The translations under genes were made by a program, and so were the position numbers. From assembly GCA_041671545.1 (NCBI GenBank), contig JBAZBI010000007.1, positions 1 through 64,000 on the forward strand: a DNA stretch of 64,000 nt. Reading direction: 5' to 3'. Shown piece by piece: positions 17,201-25,170 of the stretch. The notes below the pieces were generated by a model. The model saw nothing but the letters and a program-made list of their open reading frames with translations. It was not told the origin of the DNA and ran no database searches. The DNA is from UBA1563 sp041671545. Its GTDB lineage: Bacteria > Bacteroidota > Ignavibacteria > Ignavibacteriales > Ignavibacteriaceae. The number at the start of each line of letters is the position of its first letter. Within the stretch, counting starts at the first letter, position 1.

Positions 17201-17668
17201 ACAGTAGAATTTGCAGGTGATTCTACAAAAGTACCTACTATAGGTGATACACTTTTTATTTCGATAAACCGTCCATTCTCTTCGAAAGACGTTTTTTCGT
17301 TCATTACCAAACCATCGTATGCGGATAAAGATTTACTATCGAATCAGATGAGCAGAATTAAAGTTGTACCAAATCCTTATGTCGTATCGAATATTTTTGA
17401 ACATCCGTTGCCAGGTGACGTAAGAGGACGAGGTGATCGAGCAGTTAAGTTCATTCATATTCCTGCAAACAGTAAAATATCGATTTATACATCACGTGGG
17501 AACCTTGTTAAAGAAATAATTCATGACGGAAACCTTGATGACGGTACCGTAACATGGGATCTCACTTCAACCGAAGGGCTTGACGTTGCGTATGGAATTT
17601 ATTTCTATATCGTCGAAGATCCTATTAGCGGTGCAAAAAAAACCGGTAAAATTGCCCTTATAAAATAA
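14201..17668 (+). CDS. Giant secreted protein with Asp-rich repeats and FlgD/T9SS-like C-terminus
   Basis: An 1155-residue protein with a signal peptide (MKKNRVVFLLMLISIVSIRA). At least three Asp-rich repeats, of the type YDGIDNDGDSRGNDP, YDGYDNDLDGLIDENY and DDGIDNDNDW, look like calcium-binding thrombospondin-3-type loops. A fibronectin-III-like segment (TATPGDRKVILYWDKV) lies at about 630-650. The C-terminal 110 residues (KVVPNPYVV ... GIYFYIV) form an FlgD-Ig-like domain used as a sorting or anchor domain. It lies between the TonB receptor and a PorV/PorQ-like barrel, where a SusD lipoprotein would sit in Bacteroides loci. I infer a surface role in substrate capture. The family function is unknown. 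Confidence 0.75.
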   Translation: MKKNRVVFLLMLISIVSIRAQQIGKGTATEQKSNVHDGNRVKTVFSNWGVIAQPGTEGPAGGWKYVTNKYVGDVSPLVGVSLPVMDYNADGKIDTLYSIITTNVTGHGDGDMAPGNTKPWTFEPIPGFANERIAMSHQPGTWPLFWPDQPKWVDEKGHAEWNGYFGRGQMNADQESYFMMDDNCDEKFYTNYKFIPDSTDPSRRGQAIRVAARGLQWADFLAQDVIFWLYEITNIGTTVYNQAVFGALVGTYVGLPGNEYLDDASFFNVRENITYSWDYDHYVNPSANPLWQGPRNEVGYIAYSFLESPGNKYDGIDNDGDSRGNDPYFTADDFNERTIHSGQKLILIDRNNYQRSEFIMPNYTINVGSLGKTFRLVPDSTILAEGNLDKNGALNKNAYDGYDNDLDGLIDENYQLHYRQYKIEATTKKVLIDTLNPLKYTSYLSNLTKLSQMIDEARDDGIDNDNDWSKDITGKVMLDEHGNLIDDTGKDGKLNTNDEGEKDGIPTLGESNFDKTDVDESDQIGLTSFHYFVPSNDINLGNENDMWRRMKPGTFDVPTSVQNNVATRGEDGDFIYGSGYFPLLPGATERFSLAFSFGEDYPSTIKTKKVAQTIYNANYNFPKPPNTPTLTATPGDRKVILYWDKVAENSIDPVSRENDFEGYMIYKSTDPNFNDIMTVTDKDGNPKRYKSLKQFDLQDNVKGIFVPSQELMELRNGVPFYLGEETGIQNTYIDEDVKNGVTYFYAVCAYDKGLAEKNIFPAENSHIISVDINGNYSPGINCAVVIPNAPVAGYIPPKEGEKLTRVSGNSKAIPYYSIVDPTKVKSSGYQVSFIDSLQAGIPIAYAYSVKDITTGEEIYKKNLYFKQSNNDVFDGVTLHFDTRFQNGDSVKADVENSFWNNNVEKNLRFSVQPFNFVGYPKGVRETESYAIVFGAKYDKQSTANLLKLPVPAKKTNMEIFNISNPSEPRKLPFAYITLDTILSKGDRVMLATADTTSFTWTVEFAGDSTKVPTIGDTLFISINRPFSSKDVFSFITKPSYADKDLLSNQMSRIKVVPNPYVVSNIFEHPLPGDVRGRGDRAVKFIHIPANSKISIYTSRGNLVKEIIHDGNLDDGTVTWDLTSTEGLDVAYGIYFYIVEDPISGAKKTGKIALIK

Positions 17669-17686
17669 ATTCTTGAGTGGAGATTT

Positions 17687-18688
17687 ATGAAAAAATTTAT
17701 ATGCATTCTTTTTTTGTTATTCATTTCAAACATCACGGCGCAGAATAAAGTTGGAACCACCGCAGCCGAATTTTTAACTATTCCCGTTGGAACGAAAGCA
17801 ATGGGAATGGGAGGAGCTTTTACTGCGGTTGCGGATGATATAACCGCTGCATTCTATAATCCGGGTAGTTTGTCAAGAATCGAAGGAAATCAATTCCTCA
17901 CCAATTATTCGGATTGGCTTGCAGGCAGTAAATACAGTTGGATTGGACTCGGAATAAAAGTTAGCAATGATGATTATATCGCTTTGTCAGTAACAAGTCT
18001 AAACTATGGTGAAGAAGAAGTAACCACTATCAGCTCACCTGATGGAACCGGAGAAATGTGGGATGCCTCAGATATTGCATTAAGCCTTTCTTACAGTAGA
18101 AACCTTACCGACCGTTTTTCGATTGGTGGTTCGGTAAAATATATCCGGCAAAAAATATGGAATGAAAGCGCAAGTTCTTTTGCGGCGGATATAGGATTAT
18201 TATACAAAACACAGGTCGAAGGACTAAACATCGGTATGTCAATATCGAATTTCGGAACCGAAATGAAACTCGATGGGAAAGATTTGCTTCGCCCTATTGA
18301 TATTGATGGAGCTTATAATTACAACAACTCAACAATTACATCAAATCTATCAACTGACAAATGGGAACTACCGTTGATTTTTACCGTAGGCTTATCCTGG
18401 AAATTTGATTTGTGGAATGATTTGTCATTAACAACAGCCGGTGATGCGGTAATCCCAAGCAATGAAAATACATATCTAAATGTTGGAGGAGAACTGCAAT
18501 GGCAGGATACCTTCTTCGCGCGAGTTGGAAGAAATTCTTTCCTTAAAGAAAATGCCCAAGAAGGCTTGACTTTCGGCACCGGTGTAAAGTACGAATTATT
18601 AGGACTAAAATTAGCAGTTGAATATGCTTTTCTTGATTTCGGAATCTGGAATAACTTGAACCGTTATTCAATCACTATTGGATTTTAA
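17687..18688 (+). CDS. PorV/PorQ-family outer-membrane barrel protein
   Basis: A 333-residue protein with a signal peptide and the family signature just after it: GTTAAEFLTIPVGTKAMGMGGAFTAVADD and AAFYNPGSL, followed by FadL-like beta strands ending in ITIGF. Family members include PorV, which shuttles type IX substrates at the outer membrane, and small barrels of unknown role. It follows the giant secreted protein by 18 bases, so it may be that protein's dedicated export or anchoring partner. A GTGGAG ribosome site supports the start. Confidence 0.85.
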   Translation: MKKFICILFLLFISNITAQNKVGTTAAEFLTIPVGTKAMGMGGAFTAVADDITAAFYNPGSLSRIEGNQFLTNYSDWLAGSKYSWIGLGIKVSNDDYIALSVTSLNYGEEEVTTISSPDGTGEMWDASDIALSLSYSRNLTDRFSIGGSVKYIRQKIWNESASSFAADIGLLYKTQVEGLNIGMSISNFGTEMKLDGKDLLRPIDIDGAYNYNNSTITSNLSTDKWELPLIFTVGLSWKFDLWNDLSLTTAGDAVIPSNENTYLNVGGELQWQDTFFARVGRNSFLKENAQEGLTFGTGVKYELLGLKLAVEYAFLDFGIWNNLNRYSITIGF

Positions 18689-18702
18689 AAAGATCGATAA
18701 AT

Positions 18703-18774
18703 AACTAACACAGTTGGATTTTACTACAATCCAACAATAACTAACACAATTGGATTTTAATACAATCCAATAAA
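18703..18774. repeat. Two 36-base tandem units forming hairpins
   Basis: Units at 18703-18738 and 18739-18774 share AACTAACAC followed by TTGGATTTT and AATCCAA. Each unit folds into a TTGGATT/AATCCAA hairpin. The core also matches the stop region of the preceding gene (ATTGGATTTTAA). It may be a replication-slippage duplication that now stabilises or ends the upstream RNA. Confidence 0.7.
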
Positions 18775-18791
18775 AAGCTAAGAGGTATACT

Positions 18792-20360
18792 ATGAGAAAA
18801 AGTCACAAAGCGTTTTTGATTTTTATGTTGTTTGCCGGCTCGTTGTTTGGGCAAATAACAAACACTGTCACGTTTAATGTTGACATGACCCACCTTATAA
18901 AAGGAGGATTTAATCCTGCAGTAGATTCAATCAGGATTCAAGGTTTAGTCTGGGATAGTTTTGGGGCAACACTGGATCCGGCAAGCAGCACTATATTTGC
19001 TCCATCGGTTTCCAATCCAAATATATTCTCAACAACAATAATTATTAATGCGGGAACAGCCGTTATTGGTGATTCGTTAAGATGGAAATTATATATCTGG
19101 CCAAGTGATAAGGTTAAAGGCGGAAGCTGGGAAGGTGGTTTCGGAAGTTATGACGGAAGACCATATTACGTTAGAGCAAATGGCGCAATCGTCAATCTAG
19201 ATGCAGTAGTGCCGAATTTTCAATATATCGTAACCGGTTTAGGTCCGCAAAACACGTTTCATATAATGGCAGATCTTACGGATATAGTTGGAACCGGTGA
19301 AGGTTACTTTGACCCGACTATTGACCAACTAATCGTAGAAGGATTTGTATGGGAGAGTATGGCAACAATAATCAGCGGTAGTAGAACAATGCAGCAAAAT
19401 CCTCTTTTACCAGGGGTAATTTATGAAACTACTTTAGTTCTTGAATTGGATACCGCTTATGCGGTTGGAGATTCATTAAGATGGAAATTACATACTACAC
19501 CGGAAAACAGATGGTCAAATAATGGATGGGAAAATGGTGTAGGTCGTTTTACGGTATTTCAACCAAACGGCTCAACAATTGAAATTGGTCCTCTCAAACC
19601 CGATGTCGTACCAAACTTTACATTAAAAAATGATTCAAAAGTTCTTTTCCAGGCTGATATGAATAATGGTGCAACCAACAGATATGATGGTAGTGTAATT
19701 CCACTTGGACAAATTAAATTTCTGACGGTTCGCGGAAGTCATTCAATACTGGGTAGTTGGAGCGGTAATTGGACCGAACAAGATACTATTAACCCGGGCG
19801 TTCCGGTACTTAATGATAGCGGTCTAAAAGGAGATAAAGTTGCCGGAGATAATATTTGGTCAGGTGTAGTTACTTTCCCTGCAAGCAGCGTTGGAGGTAG
19901 AACATCGTATAAATATGGTGTCTATTATCCGGGCTGTGAAAACATAAGCTCAACATATTACATGGATGGTTTCGGTGGTGAAGGTCACGATCTAGTATGC
20001 AATATTTTGGAAAGAAACGATGTCCTCGAAATCTTGGATGTTTGGCCGAGCGATAATGGTCCCGTTTCTGTTAGACAACTTGGCGGTCAAATACCAAGTA
20101 AATTTGAAATGGAACAGAATTACCCAAATCCGTTTAATCCTTCGACGACAATTAAATATGCGCTAAATAAATTGTCTAATGTAAATCTTAGCATCTACAA
20201 TATACTTGGTCAAAAGGTTATGGAATTGATAAACACGCAGCAAACTGCCGGAACGTACGAAGTGAAATTTGACGGAGCTTCGTTATCAAGCGGAATTTAC
20301 CTTTATAGTCTGTCAAACGGTTCTAGTTTATTTACAAAGAAAATGATGCTCTTAAAATAA
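18792..20360 (+). CDS. T9SS-exported protein with repeated starch-binding-like modules
   Basis: A 522-residue protein with a signal peptide. Two related modules of about 130 residues each begin VTFNVDMTHLI and FHIMADLTDIV. Each contains IxGLVW/IVEGFVW and a GDSLRWKLxxxP segment, the look of beta-sandwich carbohydrate-binding modules. A third region (VLFQADMNNG... GLKGDKVAGDNIWSG) is CBM/pullulanase-associated in style. The C-terminus has a classic type IX sorting domain (NYPNPFNPSTTIKYAL to KKMMLLK). No catalytic domain is seen. It is probably a surface alpha-glucan-binding protein serving the neighbouring glycosidases. A terminator follows. Confidence 0.75.
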   Translation: MRKSHKAFLIFMLFAGSLFGQITNTVTFNVDMTHLIKGGFNPAVDSIRIQGLVWDSFGATLDPASSTIFAPSVSNPNIFSTTIIINAGTAVIGDSLRWKLYIWPSDKVKGGSWEGGFGSYDGRPYYVRANGAIVNLDAVVPNFQYIVTGLGPQNTFHIMADLTDIVGTGEGYFDPTIDQLIVEGFVWESMATIISGSRTMQQNPLLPGVIYETTLVLELDTAYAVGDSLRWKLHTTPENRWSNNGWENGVGRFTVFQPNGSTIEIGPLKPDVVPNFTLKNDSKVLFQADMNNGATNRYDGSVIPLGQIKFLTVRGSHSILGSWSGNWTEQDTINPGVPVLNDSGLKGDKVAGDNIWSGVVTFPASSVGGRTSYKYGVYYPGCENISSTYYMDGFGGEGHDLVCNILERNDVLEILDVWPSDNGPVSVRQLGGQIPSKFEMEQNYPNPFNPSTTIKYALNKLSNVNLSIYNILGQKVMELINTQQTAGTYEVKFDGASLSSGIYLYSLSNGSSLFTKKMMLLK

Positions 20361-20380
20361 TTCATGGTTAGTATAAATCA

Positions 20381-20405
20381 AGAGGAGACTTATTAAGTCT
20401 CCTCT
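20381..20405 (+). terminator. Intrinsic terminator after T9SS protein
   Basis: A perfect 11-base stem, AGAGGAGACTT / AAGTCTCCTCT with a three-base loop, is followed by GATTTTCTAATTTT. It separates the uptake genes from the glycosidase genes. Confidence 0.85.
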
Positions 20406-20449
20406 GATTTTCTAATTTTAATTTTGCACAATACTTTGGTACTGTAATA

Positions 20450-23131
20450 ATGAATAAAAAAGTCTTTTGGAATTTAGTTGTAATTTTATGGTTAGGTATA
20501 ATATTTCTCCCGGAACTTTTAGCGCAGAAATCGTTCGATATTGGTATCGATGCTGCAATACAAAAATCATATAAATCTGTTGCGGAATCGCCGACTAAGA
20601 TTAAATCAAATTACAGAGATGGATTTACAAAAAGTACCAACGCTGTAATTCGATTTAAATTTAGTATCAACGGAGCGGATAACGAAAGAAAACCGACCGA
20701 TGATCATTTCATACTTATAAAACCGGGGAATAAAAATTATATTACGCCGGTTTTTGAATTCGGAAATGAATTAAAAGGCGAGAAAGAAATCGCAAAAATA
20801 GAAAACGAGTTCCTTCCCAAAAATTCTGAGATATCAGTGATATTCAGAGTAGATTTTAAAACTGTATTGAAATCCTTTAAAGAAAAGGGATACTTTGATA
20901 CATACAACGGCAGCAGAATTACAAAAGATAATTTTGAAGGGTTGTTTATTGCAGGAGATTCCGAGCCGCTTTCCTGGAATTTCGGCGAGATACAAAAAGA
21001 TCCTCAATATAAAATGATCGATCCCGATGGCGATGGAATTTACGAGTGTAAAATAGTTTTCAAAACAAACGACTACCGCTCCATCGATGAAGAAGGAAAT
21101 GCAGTCTGGCAATTGAAAAATGATATTTCACAATTTCCTAAATTTGAATCTCAAAATGTTCTTCAACAAGCGCTTTACAATATGGCGCTGGAAGAGCTAT
21201 TGCTCGATATCCGACCCGATTCGACATTCATGGCCGGAGCCAAATGGCACGGCGTATGGACGCGGGATATTAGCTACAGTATTTTTCTTTCCCTCGCTCT
21301 GATTAAGCCGGATATTGCAAAACAAAGTTTGTTGAGAAAAGTAAGTAACGGCAGAATTATTCAAGATACGGGTACCGGCGGTTCATGGCCGATTTCTACG
21401 GACAGAGTTGTTTGGGCTGTTGCCGCATGGGAAGTATATCTTGTAACCGGCGATTCCGAATGGCTTAAACTTGCATACGGAATAATTAAAAAATCCGTTG
21501 ATGCGGATATTGAAAACGCTTATGACAAAAACACAAATCTCGTGTTTGGTGAATCCTCTTTCCTGGATTGGCGGGAACAAACTTATCCGCTTTGGATGGA
21601 TCCGAAAGATATTTATAAATCATCATGCCTTGGCACAAATGCTTTGCACTACCGCACTTTGGAAATCTTATCTTTGATGGAAAATGAACTCGGATTCAAA
21701 AAAAGTGAGTACACCAAAGTTGCAACAAACTTAAAAACAGCAATTAACAAATCATTATGGCTCAATGATAAAGGTTACTTCGGGCAATTTACGTATGGAA
21801 GAAATTACAACTATGTTTCTCCAAAGTCGGAAGCGCTCGGCGAAGCTTTATCGGTTTTGTTTAATATCGCCGATGAGAAAAAAAGTAAAAGCATATTTGA
21901 AAAAATGCCGATTGTTGAATTTGGACCAACTTGTATCTTTCCACAGATAAAAAATATTCCTCCTTATCACAATAACGCTATATGGCCGTTTGTTGTAAGC
22001 TACTGGACATGGGCTGCTTCGAAAGCGAAGAATGAAACCGCTGTTCAGTTCGGAATGGATGCAATTTACCGCGCGGCATCTTTATTCCTTACTAATAAAG
22101 AAAACATGGTTGCCGATAACGGTCATTTCGATGGAACAGAAATTAATTCCGATAGAATGCTCTGGAGTATAGCAGGAAATCTTGCAACAGTTTATAGAGT
22201 AATATTCGGGATCAATCTGACAGAAAAAGATTTGGAGATTTCTCCCTTTGTGCCGGAAAAATTCGGCGGTGATAAAAAGCTCACAAATTTTAAATATAGA
22301 AATGCATCGCTTGATATAACTGTTCATGGTTTTGGAGCAAAAATTTTGGAAGCTTTAATAGATGGAGAGAAAGTTGAATTTGTTTCAATACCGAAAAATA
22401 TTTCCGGTAAACACACGGTTGAAATATTTCTTGATAATAAAAACATCGGCGGTAAAATCAATATTGTTGAAAATCATTTTGCACCGGCTACTCCAGCTAT
22501 AATATTAGACGGAGAAAAGTTAAACTGGTCGAAAATAAATGGGGCGGAATTTTATAAAGTTTTTCAAAATGGTTTGAAGATAGCAGAAGTCAAAGAAGAA
22601 TCTTTTTCAGTTACATCCAAAAACATTGTTGATGAATATTCTGTTGTGGCTGTTGACAAAGACGGTTATGAATCCTTCATTTCCGAGCCTGTTATGACTT
22701 TAAACGAAAATGATTTTGAAGTGAAAGCATCAAACGGTTCGTTTAAATCCGATAGTGCTGCTTTTACAGGAAAAGAATATATCAGAACAACTTCAACGGA
22801 CAATATCGATATTCTTTTTACAAAAGAAATAAATCGCGATGGTTATTACTGGATCGATTTTAAATACGCAAACGGCAACGGACCGATCAATACATTTAAT
22901 GCTTGCGGAATCCGCACTTTGTATATAGATGATGAGTTGGTATCAACTATCGTTTTACCGCAGCGTGGTGATAATGTTTGGAACAACTGGGGATATTCAA
23001 ATTCAATTAAATGCTTTTTGAAAAAAGGGATATCCCGATTTGAATTAAAATACCTTCCAGCAAACGTTAATATGAACCGGGAGAAAAATGAAGCTTTGAT
23101 CGATCATCTTAGAATTATTCCGGTTAATTAA
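20450..23131 (+). CDS. Six-hairpin glycoside hydrolase, glycogen-debranching-like
   Basis: An 893-residue exported protein (signal up to about LLAQ). The N-terminal 230 residues include a segment EPLSWNFGEIQKDPQYKMID / DGDGIYECKIVF, like glycan-binding modules of amylolytic enzymes. The central (alpha/alpha)6 barrel shows HGVWTRDISYSIFLSLAL, GTGGSWPISTDRVVWA and a late DGTEINSDRMLWSIAGN block. This is the layout of debranching/GH63-like six-hairpin enzymes. The C-terminal 250 residues are beta-rich, with a fibronectin-like part and a final carbohydrate-binding-like jelly roll. The exact GH family is not certain. It heads the glycosidase run. Confidence 0.72.
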   Translation: MNKKVFWNLVVILWLGIIFLPELLAQKSFDIGIDAAIQKSYKSVAESPTKIKSNYRDGFTKSTNAVIRFKFSINGADNERKPTDDHFILIKPGNKNYITPVFEFGNELKGEKEIAKIENEFLPKNSEISVIFRVDFKTVLKSFKEKGYFDTYNGSRITKDNFEGLFIAGDSEPLSWNFGEIQKDPQYKMIDPDGDGIYECKIVFKTNDYRSIDEEGNAVWQLKNDISQFPKFESQNVLQQALYNMALEELLLDIRPDSTFMAGAKWHGVWTRDISYSIFLSLALIKPDIAKQSLLRKVSNGRIIQDTGTGGSWPISTDRVVWAVAAWEVYLVTGDSEWLKLAYGIIKKSVDADIENAYDKNTNLVFGESSFLDWREQTYPLWMDPKDIYKSSCLGTNALHYRTLEILSLMENELGFKKSEYTKVATNLKTAINKSLWLNDKGYFGQFTYGRNYNYVSPKSEALGEALSVLFNIADEKKSKSIFEKMPIVEFGPTCIFPQIKNIPPYHNNAIWPFVVSYWTWAASKAKNETAVQFGMDAIYRAASLFLTNKENMVADNGHFDGTEINSDRMLWSIAGNLATVYRVIFGINLTEKDLEISPFVPEKFGGDKKLTNFKYRNASLDITVHGFGAKILEALIDGEKVEFVSIPKNISGKHTVEIFLDNKNIGGKINIVENHFAPATPAIILDGEKLNWSKINGAEFYKVFQNGLKIAEVKEESFSVTSKNIVDEYSVVAVDKDGYESFISEPVMTLNENDFEVKASNGSFKSDSAAFTGKEYIRTTSTDNIDILFTKEINRDGYYWIDFKYANGNGPINTFNACGIRTLYIDDELVSTIVLPQRGDNVWNNWGYSNSIKCFLKKGISRFELKYLPANVNMNREKNEALIDHLRIIPVN

Positions 23132-23147
23132 AGCCGCAAGGATTAAC

Positions 23148-25133
23148 ATGAAATCTAATTTTATGAAAACATTATTTGCGTTGTTGTTTATTGTTTCGGT
23201 TGTTTCCGCTTCTGACGAACACAAAATTATTTCGCCTGACGGACGGATAGTGTTTTCATTTTCTCTTCGTGATGGTGTACCTTATTATGAAGTTATCTTC
23301 GGAGATGAAAAGATAATTGCGCCATCTTCGCTGGGATTCAAATTTAAGAATCAACCCGAACTTTCAAATTTCTCGTGTGTTGATTTTAGTACGAATATAT
23401 TCAGTGAAGTTTGGACACCTGTTTGGGGACAAAATAAAAAGATACTAAATGAGTACAACGAGTTAACTCTTACGCTTGAAGAAAAAATTCCTCCTTCGAG
23501 AATAATAAAATTAATTGTTAAAGCATATAACGACGGTGTTGCATTCAGATATCATTTTAATGAACAAAAGTGGAACAACTACTTTGAGATAACCGACGAA
23601 CAGACGTACTTTAATTTCGCGGGTAATTTTTCTGCATGGTGGATTCCAAACGATTACGACAGCGAAGAATACACATACCGTAACACAGCTCTTGATAAAA
23701 TGATGGGGATTCATACTCCGGTTACTCTTCAAACAAAGAAGGGGACGTGCGTTGTAATCCACGAAGCCGAACTTAAAAATTATGCAAGTATGACTCTTGA
23801 AAGAAATCGTTCTCTCCCGAATTCTTTCCAATCTGTTTTAGTTCCCTGGCCTGATGGAATAAGAGTAAAACAAACCGCCCCGTTTGATACACCGTGGCGA
23901 GTAATAATTATTACTCCGAATGCGGAAAAATTAATTTCATCAAATATCATTTTAAATCTAAATCCTCCGCCGACAGATAAAAATTTTGATTGGATAAAAC
24001 CGGGGAAATATGTAGGTGTTTGGTGGGCGATGCATCTCAATAAAAATTCGTGGGTAACGGGATCGAAACACGGCGCGACAACCGAAAACGTAAAACAATA
24101 TATTGACTTTGCAGCGGAGAACAATTTTGATGCAGTGCTTGCTGAAGGCTGGAACAAAGGATGGGAAATGTGGGGCAAAGGTAACGGCGCTTTTTCTTAT
24201 ACCGAATGTTATCCCGATTTTGACATCAAGGAATTGTCAAAGTATGCAAAATCAAAAAATATTTCGTTGATCGGTCATCATGAAACAGGCGGCGATTATC
24301 TAAACTATGAAAAGCAATTGGATGCCGCTTTCAAATTTTATAAAGACAACGGTGTTAATATTGTAAAAACTGGTTACGCAGGACCGATTCGACCCGACGG
24401 TTATCATTACGGGCAAAAGATGATCGATCATTATAATCACGTGATGGAAAAAGCTTACGAATATAAAATTATGCTTGACGTTCATGAACCGATTAAACCG
24501 ACAGGGATGTGCAGAACCTTTCCAAATTTAATGACCGGCGAAGGAGTTCGTGGAATGGAATGGAATGCTTGGAGTGTTGGAAATCCACCCGAACATGTAA
24601 CGGTTTTACCTTTTACGCGCGGTTTATCCGGACCGATGGATTACACTCCCGGAATTTTCGATTTGAAATATGATCAGTACAAAAAAGATGAATTTGTAAA
24701 ATCTACTTTGACTAACCAACTTGCACTTTATGTTGTGCTTTATAGTCCGTTCCAAATGGCTGCTGATTTAATAGAGAATTATAAAGATCAACCTGCATTT
24801 GAATTTATTAAAAGCATTCCGACAGATTGGGATACGACAATTGCACTTAACGCCGTGATTGGAGATTACGTTGTAATTGCAAGAGAAAAAAACGATACAT
24901 GGTACATCGGCGCAGTATCGGATGAGAACAGAAGAGAAGTTAAAATCAAATTGGATTTTTTAGAGCCGGGTAATTATTTTATGAAATCATATTCGGACGG
25001 TAAAGATGCACATTATATTGATAATCCTTATCGGATAATTATTAAAGAAGAAAAAATTTTCGCCGATCAAGAATACTTAATTAAACTTGCACCCGGTGGC
25101 GGTTTTGCCTGTAAAATTGAAAAAATAAATTAA
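23148..25133 (+). CDS. Glycoside hydrolase family 97 (SusB-type alpha-glucosidase)
   Basis: A 661-residue exported enzyme. The N-terminal beta-sandwich starts SPDGRIVFSFSLRDGVPYYEV. The central TIM barrel has KYVGVWWAMHLNK, IGHHETGGD (E379), LDVHEPIKPTG and MTGEGVRGMEWN (E465, E471). A C-terminal beta domain follows. This is the standard GH97 layout and length. The inverting SusB branch hydrolyses alpha-glucosidic bonds of malto-oligosaccharides with acidic residues in these segments. The retaining branch acts on galactosides, and the Glu-rich set here favours the SusB branch. The gene starts 16 bases after the previous one, with an AAGGA site. Confidence 0.9.
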   Translation: MKSNFMKTLFALLFIVSVVSASDEHKIISPDGRIVFSFSLRDGVPYYEVIFGDEKIIAPSSLGFKFKNQPELSNFSCVDFSTNIFSEVWTPVWGQNKKILNEYNELTLTLEEKIPPSRIIKLIVKAYNDGVAFRYHFNEQKWNNYFEITDEQTYFNFAGNFSAWWIPNDYDSEEYTYRNTALDKMMGIHTPVTLQTKKGTCVVIHEAELKNYASMTLERNRSLPNSFQSVLVPWPDGIRVKQTAPFDTPWRVIIITPNAEKLISSNIILNLNPPPTDKNFDWIKPGKYVGVWWAMHLNKNSWVTGSKHGATTENVKQYIDFAAENNFDAVLAEGWNKGWEMWGKGNGAFSYTECYPDFDIKELSKYAKSKNISLIGHHETGGDYLNYEKQLDAAFKFYKDNGVNIVKTGYAGPIRPDGYHYGQKMIDHYNHVMEKAYEYKIMLDVHEPIKPTGMCRTFPNLMTGEGVRGMEWNAWSVGNPPEHVTVLPFTRGLSGPMDYTPGIFDLKYDQYKKDEFVKSTLTNQLALYVVLYSPFQMAADLIENYKDQPAFEFIKSIPTDWDTTIALNAVIGDYVVIAREKNDTWYIGAVSDENRREVKIKLDFLEPGNYFMKSYSDGKDAHYIDNPYRIIIKEEKIFADQEYLIKLAPGGGFACKIEKIN

Positions 25134-25170
25134 TGCAGCAACAAATTATTATTCCAGCAGAGGTTCATGA

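Noticed and set aside
18703..18774. Possible CRISPR array
   Set aside because: There are only two adjacent 36-base units with no spacers between them and no cas genes nearby.
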